From: Rhodospirillales bacterium 24-66-33
GTDB lineage: Bacteria; Pseudomonadota; Alphaproteobacteria; Reyranellales; Reyranellaceae
NCBI GenBank assembly: GCA_002281855.1
Contig: NCHQ01000016.1
Span: forward strand, 1 to 64,000
DNA: 64,000 nt
Direction: 5' to 3'
Shown: in pieces, positions 44,339 to 53,274 of the stretch
Layout: each line of letters begins with the position of its first letter
Position numbering within the stretch: the stretch's first letter is position 1
Position numbers and translations under genes: made by a program
The notes under the pieces: model-generated
Databases searched by the model: none
What the model was told of the DNA's origin: nothing
Seen by the model: the letters and a program-made list of their open reading frames with translations, nothing else

Positions 44339-44421
44339 CGGGGCGTCTCTCCTGTGGTGTCGTCTGGCGGCTGGGCGCCAATTGTCTTAGGTTCGGGAAG
44401 ACATCCTTTGGGGGAGAATCG

Positions 44422-46440
44422 ATGAAACGGTCAAGCTGTGGCGGCGCCTCCGGGATCGGCGCGCTGGCCGCCACCTGGGCGTTTCCGGCGACGGCCCAGA
44501 CGGTGACAGGCGGCGATGGCGCAGCGGCCGGCTTCCTCATGCTGATGACCGAACGGTTCGAATTCACGGTTGCGCAACTTCCTGCACTCGGTGCGCATCT
44601 CCTGGCCCTGGGGCAGACGATCGGCGGCCACGCGGCGCTCCTTCTGGTCGGCATCGTCGTGGCCGGCCTGGTCGCCGAATTCATCACCCGCCTGATCCTC
44701 AGCCGCGCCCGGGTCAGCGCCTTCGACCGGCTGGCCAGCAAGACGCCGCTGCGCGCCTTCTTCCGCGCGCTCCTGCTCGACGTGCTCGCCCTGGTGGCGC
44801 TGGCCGTTGCGGGCCGGCTGGTGCTGGGGCTTCTTGGGCCGTTTGACAGCCTGGGCTCGCGGCTCGGCCAGATGGTGCTACACGGACTCGTCTACTGGCG
44901 CGCCTTCAACCTGGTGTTCCGCGCCTTCCTGCGCCCGAGCCTGGCGGAGGGCCGCATCGCCCCGGTCGATGACGGCACGGCACATCGCCTGCTGGTTGCG
45001 CTGGACCTCGTGGTCCTGCTGCCGCTGCTGGGCAGTCTCGTCGCGAGAGCCTTCAACGCGACCGGCGCGAACCGAGAGATGACGAGTGCCGCCACCATGC
45101 TCTACGTGCCGGTGATTTCCGTTCTGCTGGTCGTGGTCGTGTGGCGCTGGCGCTACGACATGGCCACCTGGCTGACCGCCATGGTGCCGCCGACCGGTTT
45201 CAGCCGCCAGCTCAAGCTCGACATGGCGCGCACCTGGTGGATGGGCGGCCTCGCCTTCTACGGGCTCCTGGGCGCGGCCTCGGTCTATGCCGCGCTGACC
45301 GAGAGCGGCACCGCGGCACGGGGCCTGTCCGCGATCGAATCGGCGCTGATCGCCTTGCTGTTGTTCGAGACACTGATGCACCGCATCACGCGCCACATCG
45401 TCTCCGAGCTGCCAATGGCGGGCGACGTGGTGGCCGACTGCGTGCGGCTGCTCGTGCGTCTCTATGTTGCAATCCTGATCGCCGACGCGCTGATGGTCCG
45501 GGTGCTGGCGGCGGCGACGGCCGACGAATGGGTCGTGCACGACCGAGGCGCCAAGATGGCGGCGGTCACCGCGGTGGCGATCTATGCCGGCTGGCGATTC
45601 CTGAAGTACCGCATGGACTCCTACATCGCCGCCCATCCGCTGCCGTCGGCCGACGTCTCCGGCCACGCGGAGGAGGAGGTCCGGATCGCGGCCTCCCGGC
45701 TGCGCACCCTGATGCCGCTGCTGAGCGTCGTTGCGGGCACTGCAACTGCCGTCATTGGCGGCCTGCTGGTCCTGGCGGAACTCGGCGTCAACATCACGCC
45801 GCTGATCGCCGGCGCCTCGGTTCTCGGCCTGGCCGTTTCCTTCGGCAGCCAGTCGCTGGTGCGGGACATCGTGTCGGGCGTCTTCTTCCTCGCCGAAGAT
45901 TCCTTCCGTATCGGCGAGTATGTCGATTGCAGCAAGGTAATGGGCACGGTCGAGGGCTTCAGCGTCCGCTCGCTCAAGCTGCGCCACCAGAATGGCCAGC
46001 TCAACATCGTGCCGTTCGGCCAGATCAACTACATCACCAACTTCAGCCGCGACTGGACGGTGGTGAAATTCAGCATCGCCTTCGCCAACGGCACGGATGT
46101 CGAGCTGCTGCGCAAGACGGTGAAGAAGATCGGCCTCGAATTGATGGAGGATCCGCAGTTCAAGCCCATCCTGCTGCAGCCGCTGAAGATGCAGGGGGTC
46201 GTCGACATCAAGGACAATTCGCTGATCGTGCGCTTCAAGTTCATGGCGCGTCCGAAGAATCCCTCCATGGTCCAGCGCATGGCGATCCGGAGGATGTACG
46301 AGCAGTTCCCGGCGCTCGGCATCCAGTTTGCAACAGGTAACAACTATCTGTTCCCGATACCGGCGACGCCCGGGGTGCCGCCGCTGGCCGAAGAAAAGGC
46401 CGAGGCGTCCGCTGTCATGCCCCCCAAGGCCGCCGAATAA
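44422..46440 (+). CDS. Mechanosensitive ion channel (MscS) family protein, large
   Basis: The 672-residue protein has a signal-like start (cut near AQT, about residue 25), then about ten hydrophobic segments and a C-terminal MscS core: LGLAVSFGSQSLVRDIVSG (about 474-492), the pore-lining Ala/Gly pattern, then the beta domain VDCSKVMGTVEGFSVRSLKLRHQNG and a final alpha/beta part. It should open on membrane tension and release osmolytes. Size is larger than plain MscS and fits the YbdG/YnaI-like group. The next gene starts 19 bases downstream. Confidence 0.92.
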   Translation: MKRSSCGGASGIGALAATWAFPATAQTVTGGDGAAAGFLMLMTERFEFTVAQLPALGAHLLALGQTIGGHAALLLVGIVVAGLVAEFITRLILSRARVSAFDRLASKTPLRAFFRALLLDVLALVALAVAGRLVLGLLGPFDSLGSRLGQMVLHGLVYWRAFNLVFRAFLRPSLAEGRIAPVDDGTAHRLLVALDLVVLLPLLGSLVARAFNATGANREMTSAATMLYVPVISVLLVVVVWRWRYDMATWLTAMVPPTGFSRQLKLDMARTWWMGGLAFYGLLGAASVYAALTESGTAARGLSAIESALIALLLFETLMHRITRHIVSELPMAGDVVADCVRLLVRLYVAILIADALMVRVLAAATADEWVVHDRGAKMAAVTAVAIYAGWRFLKYRMDSYIAAHPLPSADVSGHAEEEVRIAASRLRTLMPLLSVVAGTATAVIGGLLVLAELGVNITPLIAGASVLGLAVSFGSQSLVRDIVSGVFFLAEDSFRIGEYVDCSKVMGTVEGFSVRSLKLRHQNGQLNIVPFGQINYITNFSRDWTVVKFSIAFANGTDVELLRKTVKKIGLELMEDPQFKPILLQPLKMQGVVDIKDNSLIVRFKFMARPKNPSMVQRMAIRRMYEQFPALGIQFATGNNYLFPIPATPGVPPLAEEKAEASAVMPPKAAE

Positions 46441-46459
46441 TTCTCCAGAGGAGTCACAG

Positions 46460-47410
46460 ATGCAGAAGCGCAAACTCGGCAAGTCCGACCTTGAATTCGT
46501 TCCCATCGCCTTCGGCGGCAACGTCTTCGGCTGGACGGCCGACGAGGCGACGTCGCACAAGCTGCTCGACGCCTTCGTCGACCATGGCTTCTCCTTCGTC
46601 GATACGGCCGACGTCTATTCGCGCTGGTTTCCGGGCAACAAGGGCGGCGAGAGCGAGACGGTGATCGGCAGCTGGCTGAAGCAGGATCCGTCCAAGCGGG
46701 AAAAGATCGTGCTCGCGACCAAGTGCGGCATGGGCCTGCCGAGCGGGGCACTTTCGACGAAGAACATCAAGGAGTCGGTGGAGGCGTCGCTGAAGCGGCT
46801 CAACACCGACCGTATCGACCTCTTCCAGTCGCACAAGGACGACAAGGACACGCCGCAGGAGGAAACGCTCTCGACCTACGGAGAGCTGGTGAAGGCAGGC
46901 AAGATCCGGTTCATCGGCGCCTCCAACTTCGATGCGCCGCGCCTGGCCGAGGCCGCGACGATCGCACAGGAGAAGGGGTTGCCGCGCTACGAGAGCCTGC
47001 AGCCGCACTATAACCTGATGGAGCGCGCCCTGTTTGAAGGCGCGCTGGAGGACGAGTGTCTGAAGCAGGGGATCGGCGTGATTCCCTACTACTCCCTGGC
47101 CAGCGGCTTCCTCACGGGCAAGTACAGGTCGGAGGCCGATGTCGGCAATGCCCAGCGCGGCGCCGGCGTGAAGAAGTACATCAATCCCAAGGGCACGGCC
47201 GTCCTGAAGGCGCTCGACGATGCCGCCGAGAAGAATGGGGCCACGCTGGCACAGGTGGCGCTCGCCTGGCTGCTGCAGCGCAAGGCGATCACGGCGCCGA
47301 TCGTGAGCGCGACCAGCCTGAAGCAGCTCGACGACGTGCTCAATTCGACGACCCTGGAACTCGATCCCGAGTCGGTCGCCGCCCTCGACAAGGCCAGCGC
47401 ACCGGCCTGA
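46460..47410 (+). CDS. Aldo/keto reductase
   Basis: The 316-residue protein has the family barrel and catalytic tetrad: Asp in FVDTADVYS (about 48), Tyr in the same segment, Lys in VLATKCG (about 79) and His in FQSHKDD (about 122). The C-terminal NADP(H) motif IVSATSLKQLDD is present. Members reduce aldehydes and ketones. It lies 14 bases before a persulfide dioxygenase-rhodanese gene in the same direction. The NADP-binding loop supports cofactor use; the substrate is unknown. Confidence 0.92.
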   Translation: MQKRKLGKSDLEFVPIAFGGNVFGWTADEATSHKLLDAFVDHGFSFVDTADVYSRWFPGNKGGESETVIGSWLKQDPSKREKIVLATKCGMGLPSGALSTKNIKESVEASLKRLNTDRIDLFQSHKDDKDTPQEETLSTYGELVKAGKIRFIGASNFDAPRLAEAATIAQEKGLPRYESLQPHYNLMERALFEGALEDECLKQGIGVIPYYSLASGFLTGKYRSEADVGNAQRGAGVKKYINPKGTAVLKALDDAAEKNGATLAQVALAWLLQRKAITAPIVSATSLKQLDDVLNSTTLELDPESVAALDKASAPA

Positions 47411-47424
47411 CAAAGGAGAGGCCG

Positions 47425-48498
47425 ATGCTCGTCTTCCGCCAGCTCTTCGACCCGACCTCGTCGACCTACACCTACCTGCTCGGCTGCAGCGTCTCGAAAG
47501 AGGCGTTGCTGATCGACCCGGTGTTCGAGCAGGCGCGGCGCGACGCGGCGCTGATCGGCGAACTCGGCCTCACGCTCGCCTGGACGCTCGATACCCACGT
47601 CCATGCCGACCATGTCACCGGCGCCTGGCTGCTGAAGCAGCGTCTGGGCAGCCGCATCGGGCTGTCGGCCGCGTCGGGCGCGGCGGGCGCCGACCGGCTG
47701 CTGCAGGACGGCGACCGGATCGACTTCGGACGACGCTCGCTCGAGGTCCGCGCCACGCCCGGCCACACCTCCGGCTGCGTCACCTATGTGCTGGACGATG
47801 AGAGCATGGCCTTCACCGGCGACTGCCTGCTGATCCGCGGCTCGGGGCGGACCGACTTCCAGCAGGGCGATCCGCGCGCCCTCTATCGCTCGGTCCGCTC
47901 GCGCATCTTCGCGCTGCCCGAAAGCTGCCTGCTCTATCCCGCGCACGACTATCGCGGCCTGACGGTCAGCAGCGTCGCCGAGGAGAAGCGGTTCAATCCG
48001 CGGCTGGGCGGCGAGGTCGGCGAAAGCGACTATGTCGGCTACATGAAGAACCTCGATCTGCCTCACCCGAAGAAGATCGACGAGGCGGTGCCTGCCAACC
48101 TGCGCTGCGGTGAGCCTGGTAACGGCGCCGGACCGCCGGCCGAGCCCGGCTGGGCACCGCTGCGCTTCACCTTCGGCGGTGTCTGGGAGGTCGAGCCGCA
48201 CTGGCTCGAGGAGAATCTGGCGAAGGTGCATGTCGTCGATGTGCGCGAGCCGGCGGAGTTCTCCGGCCCGCTCGGTCATATCCGGGGCGCCACGCTGGTT
48301 CCCCTGGGCGAGCTGGCGGCGCGCGCGAAAGAACTGGCGCAGGACAAGCCGGTCGTCGCGGTCTGCCGCGCCGGCAGCCGCTCCGCTCATGCCACCGCGA
48401 TCTTGCAGAAAGCCGGCATCACCGACGTCGCCAACCTCCCCGGCGGCATGCTGCGCTGGCGCGCCGAAGGCCGCGCCGTAGAAGGTGGGTCGGCTTGA
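47425..48498 (+). CDS. Persulfide dioxygenase-rhodanese fusion protein
   Basis: The 357-residue protein joins an ETHE1-like metallo-beta-lactamase domain to a rhodanese domain. Iron ligands are in DTHVHADHVTG (about 56-66), TPGHTSGC (112-119), TGDCLL and YPAHDYRG; the rhodanese cysteine is in VAVCRAGSRSAHAT (about 312-325). The first part oxidises glutathione persulfide to sulfite; the second can move sulfane sulfur. Fusion puts both steps of sulfide detoxification in one chain. It follows an aldo/keto reductase in a probable operon. Confidence 0.93.
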   Translation: MLVFRQLFDPTSSTYTYLLGCSVSKEALLIDPVFEQARRDAALIGELGLTLAWTLDTHVHADHVTGAWLLKQRLGSRIGLSAASGAAGADRLLQDGDRIDFGRRSLEVRATPGHTSGCVTYVLDDESMAFTGDCLLIRGSGRTDFQQGDPRALYRSVRSRIFALPESCLLYPAHDYRGLTVSSVAEEKRFNPRLGGEVGESDYVGYMKNLDLPHPKKIDEAVPANLRCGEPGNGAGPPAEPGWAPLRFTFGGVWEVEPHWLEENLAKVHVVDVREPAEFSGPLGHIRGATLVPLGELAARAKELAQDKPVVAVCRAGSRSAHATAILQKAGITDVANLPGGMLRWRAEGRAVEGGSA

Positions 48499-48509
48499 TC
48501 TGATACTGC

Positions 48510-49031
48510 TTACTTGATGAATTCGTAGGCGAAATATCCGCCGTCGCGGGAAGCCGATGGTGGCCAGCCGTGTAGCTGGGTCGGCGGGGTCTGATACTTG
48601 TCCATGCCGTAGAACCGAACGCGCTTGGTGGGAGAGTGTGTAGGAAGCCGAATGGCTTCTTCCCAGCACCGGTTTGCAGACTCGATCGTCGCCTTGCCAT
48701 CACCCGTGAAGATGAGAGGCCCTTCGATGATGACTCGAATTGGCATCTTCACGGCCTGAAGTTCACGCAGGCCGACCCGTGCGCCGGCCCATCCCGGGGG
48801 CAGGCATTCGCGGCTGTCCCCGAACCGCTGGCAAGGTCTTGAGAAGTTGTCGGAAAGTGACTCGACGGTCCCTTCCAGCACCCAGGTTGCCTTGGCCTCG
48901 CACGCCTTCGGTCCTTCCTTCTTCAAGTCACAGGGAGGGGGCGGGCAGAGTCCCTGGGCAAGGCTGACCGCCGGCGCTGCCAGCATCGCGACGTGCAGTA
49001 CCGCCAGCGCGGTTATGTGGGTTGCTCTCAT
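48510..49031 (-). CDS. Exported cysteine-rich protein, paralogue A
   Basis: The 173-residue protein has a signal peptide (HITALAVLHVAMLAAPAVSLAQG, cut after SLA or LAQ). The mature part has CPPPPCD, a Lys-Ala-x-Trp segment KATWVLEGTVESLSDN, CQRF and CLPP, then a strand region with PIRVIIEGPLIF and a final FYGMDKY. It shares the cysteine and W-x2-EGT pattern with the gene just upstream. Its ATG overlaps that gene's TGA, so the two are coupled. No family is recognised; a periplasmic partner of unknown kind is likely. Confidence 0.65.
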   Translation of the reverse strand: MRATHITALAVLHVAMLAAPAVSLAQGLCPPPPCDLKKEGPKACEAKATWVLEGTVESLSDNFSRPCQRFGDSRECLPPGWAGARVGLRELQAVKMPIRVIIEGPLIFTGDGKATIESANRCWEEAIRLPTHSPTKRVRFYGMDKYQTPPTQLHGWPPSASRDGGYFAYEFIK

Positions 49032-49507
49032 TGCGCCAGCATTTCGAAAGCAAAGAAGCCCGGTCCCGTGTTCGGACCCACGGATTTCTCCGTCCCGAAC
49101 AACCGAACACGCTGACCGATCATGGCAGGCGTGATCTTCACGAAGCGAGAGAAGCAATGCGAGGCCGATTTCACCATGTCGGAGCGCCCCGGCATATCGC
49201 TCGGCCGGCCCGCCACAATGGCGCCTTTGAGCATCTTCATGTCCGTGCCCAGAGTAACGGTGACCCCATACCATTGAGATGAGCAACCAAAGGGTTCGCA
49301 ATGCGGGCCATAGTTATCCGTAAGCTGCTCGATTGTGCCTTCCGTGATCCAATCGGCCTTGGCGGCGCATTGCCTAAGGCCATCTGCCGTTGTCGGATCG
49401 CAGATCGGAGGGGTGCAGGGATAACTGGCTAGCGCCGCCGAGCAAAAGAACAACGAGCAGACAACAACAGCAAATCGATACAGGAGTGCCTCCGCTGGTC
49501 GGGGCAA
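49028..49507 (-). CDS. Exported cysteine-rich protein, paralogue B; start uncertain
   Basis: Reading from TTG at 49507, the protein has about 159 residues with a hydrophobic signal (YRFAVVVCSLFFCSAALAS), then CTPPICD, CAAKADWITEGTIEQLTDNYG, CEPFGC and a late VRLFGTEKS. The order matches paralogue A, although overall identity is low, which suggests an old tandem duplication. Either this TTG or a CTG at 49483, preceded by GGAGG, could be the true start; upstream sequence in frame does not look coding. Translation runs into paralogue A by ATGA overlap. Confidence 0.6.
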   Translation of the reverse strand: MPRPAEALLYRFAVVVCSLFFCSAALASYPCTPPICDPTTADGLRQCAAKADWITEGTIEQLTDNYGPHCEPFGCSSQWYGVTVTLGTDMKMLKGAIVAGRPSDMPGRSDMVKSASHCFSRFVKITPAMIGQRVRLFGTEKSVGPNTGPGFFAFEMLAQ

Positions 49508-49821
49508 CGAGCATTGCCGAACGACCGGAGGTTGTCCACGGTCAGACGGCTCCAGCAGGGTGCTGAAGAAGTCAGCATGAGAGAGTTGGATCCCGGTCTG
49601 GGGAGATTTGTGCCAGCCTCGTCGTCCGCGCCGGGGGCACGCTCGACATCGAAGCCTGGTTAACGGGCCGTTGAAATGGGCTTTTCGGGTGCCGGCGAGG
49701 GAGATCGACCCGCCAAACGGTACCAGGGTACCTTCTCCAGGGGCTGCGACTCTCATTTCGACTGTTTCGTTTGTTGCGTTTATTTCGTTTAGGCTTCAGG
49801 AGCCGGCTTTGCAACGGTCTG
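49508..49821. other. Intergenic region with a small AT-rich 9-base tandem repeat
   Basis: No convincing gene lies in these 314 bases. At 49763-49789 three imperfect 9-base units (pattern TRTTKCGTT) run in tandem inside a locally T-rich stretch, unusual in this GC-rich DNA. It lies upstream of the cysteine-rich pair and after the amidohydrolase operon. It may hold a promoter for the minus-strand pair, but I cannot place its boxes. Confidence 0.5.
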
Positions 49822-50691
49822 CTAGGGGCCGTAGAGCTTCGTCGGCGTGTCGATCAGGATGGTGCGCCGCGCCGCCTCGTTCGGCACCCAGTCCTCGAAG
49901 GTTCTGAGCGTGATCGGATAGGTCGTGACGCGGTTGAGGTCGGTATCCGTGTGTGGCCAGTCGCTGCCCCACATCAGGCGTTCTGGGCCGAAGGCATCGA
50001 GCAGCATCGGGGCCGCCATCCGCGCGCGCTCCGGACCGACGCGATAGGCGCCGCACATTACGACGAAGACGCGGCCCGTTCCCGCGCTCTCCAGCAGGAT
50101 CTTGAAGCCGGGATCGCGCGCCGGTCCCAGGGTGCGATCGAACATGCCGTAGTGCGGGATCACGACCTTGTGGCCGCCGTCGAGGAGGAACGGCAGCATT
50201 TCGGGCAGGCGCCGGCTCTCGACATAGAGATGGATCGGCCAATCCCGCTTCAGCGCCTCGCCCAGCATCTCGTGATAGGCGGACCATTGCGGGGCCGGCA
50301 GGCCGAAGATCGGGAAGCGCAGGCCGCGAACGCCGGTCCGCGCCATCTCCTCCCACTCTTCGGGGCGTGTCTCGACCGAGGGGGAGATCCACGGCACGCC
50401 GCGGAAGCGCTGCGGCGCGGCTTTGAGCGCGTCGAACAGATAGGAATTATCGTAGCCCAGGAACGAGGGCTGCAGCAGCACCGTACGGCCGACGCCGTTG
50501 GCCTCGGCCAGCTTCAGCAACGTCTCCCACGAGGCATCGTAGGTCGGCGCATAGCGCGCATCGACGGCGAGCTTCAGCCCGCGCACGAAGGCGTGGGCGT
50601 GCGCATCGGCCCATGGTGGGAGGGCCGCTCGGGCCGGGAGCGTCGCAGCCGCCAGCGCCATCGGCGCCAGCGCTCGACGTGTGATCTTCAC
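49822..50691 (-). CDS. Amidohydrolase_2 family TIM-barrel hydrolase, exported
   Basis: The 289-residue protein begins at GTG with a signal that has an Arg pair (ITRRALAPMALAAATL, cut near AARA). Metal ligands are in WADAHAHAF (the HxH, about 29), PHYGMFD (about 171) and WGSDWPHTDT (about 238), as in amidohydrolase family 2 lactonases and decarboxylases. Its start overlaps the MFS gene by GTGA, so it is last in a five-gene unit. Export of such an enzyme is unusual; the signal may be a TAT type. Substrate unknown. Confidence 0.8.
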   Translation of the reverse strand: MKITRRALAPMALAAATLPARAALPPWADAHAHAFVRGLKLAVDARYAPTYDASWETLLKLAEANGVGRTVLLQPSFLGYDNSYLFDALKAAPQRFRGVPWISPSVETRPEEWEEMARTGVRGLRFPIFGLPAPQWSAYHEMLGEALKRDWPIHLYVESRRLPEMLPFLLDGGHKVVIPHYGMFDRTLGPARDPGFKILLESAGTGRVFVVMCGAYRVGPERARMAAPMLLDAFGPERLMWGSDWPHTDTDLNRVTTYPITLRTFEDWVPNEAARRTILIDTPTKLYGP

Positions 50692-51944
50692 GGCGGCAGC
50701 GTCGCGTCGCGCGACGTCTCGCGGAAGGTGAGGAGCGTGGCGATGGAGATGGCGGCGGCGCCCATGAACAGCCAGGCCGGGCTCAGGTCCATCTCCGTGC
50801 GGGCGATCAGCCAGGCGGCGGTGAGGGGCGTCAGCCCGCCAATGACGCCGAAGGCAATGTTGTAGCCCAGCGAGATGGCGGTGCAGCGGACCCGGCCGGC
50901 CACCGCCTCGGTCAGGAGGGAGGGGATGATGCCGAGGCCCATGCCGGCCGGCACCACCAGCGCGAGCTGTCCCAGCAGGATCAGCCTTGGGTCGGGGTGA
51001 TGCATCAGCCACAGGAGCGGCAGCGCGCCGACGAAGCCCAGGACCATCGCGGCGAACATCAATGGTCGGCGGCCCAGCCGGTCCGACAGCCAGCCGGACA
51101 GGAGCATCACCGGGAGCAGGAAGACCATGCTGACGGTATTGATCTCCAGGGCGCGCGCCGGGGCGATGCCATCGACGGTCTGTAGCCAGGTCACCACGTA
51201 GAGGAACATCAGGTAGAAGCCGACGGCATTGAAGACCGTGATGCCGGCCACGCGCATCACGGCGCGGCCATGATGACGCAAGGTCTCGATCAGGGGCGAC
51301 CCGTGGCCCGACTTGGGCGGCGCCTCCTCGACGAGGACCTTGCGGATCCACCAGCCGGCGACGCCCAGCACCAGGCCGAGCAGGAACGGTACGCGCCAGC
51401 CCCAGGCGGCAAGCGCCTCCGGCGGCAGGAGCGCGGCGAAGGCGGCACCGATCCCGGAGCCCAGGAGAAAACCGCCGGTGGCGGCCAGCGAGCAGAAGCT
51501 GCCGACCAGGCCGCGGCGTCCGGGCGGGGCCTGTTCGACCAGAAAGATCATTGCGGTGGTCGCCTCGCCGCCGACCGACAGGCCCTGGATCATGCGCAGC
51601 AGCGTGAGCAGGATGGGCGCCGCGATGCCCAGCGTCTCGTAGCCCGGCAGCAGCCCTACGAGGAAGGTCGGGAGCGCCATGGCGGCAATCGAGAAGGTTA
51701 GCGCGGCACGCCTGCCGAGCCGGTCGCCGATATGGCCGACCACAATGCCGCCCAGCGGGCGCATCAGATAGCCCAGCGCGAAGATGCCGAAGGCGGCCAG
51801 GACCTGCGCCACAGGATTCTCGGCGGGGAAGAAGACACGGCCGATGGTGGCGGCGAAGTAGCCGTAGACCGCGAAATCGTACCATTCGAGCAGGTTGCCG
51901 ATGGTGCCGGCCGCAACGATGCGGCGAGTGCTGGTGGGGTTCAT
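50688..51944 (-). CDS. MHS-type MFS transporter (copy 1)
   Basis: The 418-residue protein has twelve membrane segments and the family loop GDRLGRRAAL (about 76). FFPAENPVAQVLAAFGIFALGYLMRPLGG at the second and third segments is typical of metabolite:H+ symporters such as ProP, KgtP and ShiA. It should import a charged organic metabolite. A very similar paralogue lies immediately upstream, so substrate range may be shared or split. Confidence 0.9.
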   Translation of the reverse strand: MNPTSTRRIVAAGTIGNLLEWYDFAVYGYFAATIGRVFFPAENPVAQVLAAFGIFALGYLMRPLGGIVVGHIGDRLGRRAALTFSIAAMALPTFLVGLLPGYETLGIAAPILLTLLRMIQGLSVGGEATTAMIFLVEQAPPGRRGLVGSFCSLAATGGFLLGSGIGAAFAALLPPEALAAWGWRVPFLLGLVLGVAGWWIRKVLVEEAPPKSGHGSPLIETLRHHGRAVMRVAGITVFNAVGFYLMFLYVVTWLQTVDGIAPARALEINTVSMVFLLPVMLLSGWLSDRLGRRPLMFAAMVLGFVGALPLLWLMHHPDPRLILLGQLALVVPAGMGLGIIPSLLTEAVAGRVRCTAISLGYNIAFGVIGGLTPLTAAWLIARTEMDLSPAWLFMGAAAISIATLLTFRETSRDATLPP

Positions 51945-51979
51945 CTCGCCGGACTATGCCATGAGATGAGCGGCACGCA

Positions 51980-53251
51980 TTACTTCCTCGAAGCGTCCGC
52001 GAGCTGGCCGTCGGGCATCCCCGTCCTGTCACGGAACGACGCCGTCGCGACCAGGGAAATCGCCGCCGCCCCCATGATTAGGAAGGCGGGGCTGAGGTCG
52101 TTCCCCGTTCGGTGGATCAGCCAGGTCGCCGCGAGTGGCGCGAGCCCACCCAGGATGCCTGCCGGGAGATTGAAACCCAGTGCCACCGCCGTGCAGCGGA
52201 TCGGGGCGGGGGTCGCTTCCACCATGAAGGCCGGTTCGATGCCGAAGACGGTGCCGATGATCAGAACGAAGCCCAGTTCGCCGGCGAGGACCAGGAGGGG
52301 ATCGGCGTGGTGCATGAGCCAGAACAGCGGTACTGCGCCCACCAGGGCCGCCGCCATCCCGGCGAGGAGCAGCTTCCGCCGGCCGATCCGGTCGCTCAAC
52401 CAGCCTGCGCAAAGGTAGATCGGGAGACCCGCAGCCATCGCAATCGAACTGAAGCCCAGGGCGCGCACCGGCGAGACGCCATCGACGAACTGCAGCCAGC
52501 TCACCAGGTAGAGGAAGATGATGAAAAACGTCACGGTGCCCAGCGAACCCATGCACGCCAGGCGCGCCACCAGCCAGAGATGGTGGTTGAACACCTCCCG
52601 CACGGGGGTTGCCACGATACCGGCGTCCCGGGGCGGCTCGGGCACGCCCCGGCGCAGCCAGAGGCCCATCAACCCGACCGGAAGACCGAGCAGGAACGGC
52701 AGCCTCCAGCCCCAGTGCTGCAGAACCTCCGGCGGCATCACGGCGGTGAGGAGCACGCCGGATACAGATCCGAGGAGGAGGCCGGCCGCGTTGCCGCCGG
52801 TCGCCATCGCGCCGGCCAGGCCACGCCTGCGCGCGCCCGCGTGCTCGATCATGAAGATGAAGGCGGTCGGGCACTCGCCACCGAGCGACAGGCCCTGCAC
52901 CATGCGCAGAGCCGTCAGGAGCAGGGGAGCCGCCAAGCCCAGGGTCTCGTAGCCGGGCAGGATACCGACGAGGAAGGTCGAGAAGGCCATCGCCGTCATC
53001 GAGACGGTGAGCGCGGCGCGCCGGCCGTAGCGGTCGCCGATGCTGCCCGACAGGAGGCTCCCCAGCGGCCGCATCAGGCAGCCGATCGCGAACACGCCGA
53101 AGGTCGAGAGCAACTGCGCCACCGGATCCTGGTGCGGGAAGAAGGTCTGGCCGATGGTGATCGCGAAATAGCCGTAGATCGCGAAATCGAACCATTCGAG
53201 GACGTTGCCGATCGCGCCGGCGCCGACGATGCGGGTCTTCTCGGAAAACAT
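51980..53251 (-). CDS. MHS-type MFS transporter (copy 2)
   Basis: The 423-residue protein closely follows copy 1: WFDFAIYGYFAITIGQTFFPHQDP, GDRYGRRAAL and MVQGLSLGGE, again with twelve segments. The loop GDRYGRR and the later SDRIGRRKL are the two conserved charged turns of the family. It is probably a recent tandem duplicate within the operon. It lies 23 bases after the binding-protein gene, which suggests parallel uptake routes for one substrate class. Confidence 0.9.
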   Translation of the reverse strand: MFSEKTRIVGAGAIGNVLEWFDFAIYGYFAITIGQTFFPHQDPVAQLLSTFGVFAIGCLMRPLGSLLSGSIGDRYGRRAALTVSMTAMAFSTFLVGILPGYETLGLAAPLLLTALRMVQGLSLGGECPTAFIFMIEHAGARRRGLAGAMATGGNAAGLLLGSVSGVLLTAVMPPEVLQHWGWRLPFLLGLPVGLMGLWLRRGVPEPPRDAGIVATPVREVFNHHLWLVARLACMGSLGTVTFFIIFLYLVSWLQFVDGVSPVRALGFSSIAMAAGLPIYLCAGWLSDRIGRRKLLLAGMAAALVGAVPLFWLMHHADPLLVLAGELGFVLIIGTVFGIEPAFMVEATPAPIRCTAVALGFNLPAGILGGLAPLAATWLIHRTGNDLSPAFLIMGAAAISLVATASFRDRTGMPDGQLADASRK

Positions 53252-53274
53252 CGTCGGCCTCTGCTTGAGGGGCG

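Noticed and set aside
42161..44425. 754-codon plus-strand frame
   Set aside because: It begins out of frame in the DUF1772 gene and covers the antisense of CoA ligase copy B. The real product on this strand is the 144-residue membrane protein.
49572..49814. 80-codon minus-strand frame with a KRN repeat at its N-terminus
   Set aside because: The repeat comes from the short 9-base tandem DNA repeat, the rest is Arg/Pro-rich, and no start signal is visible.
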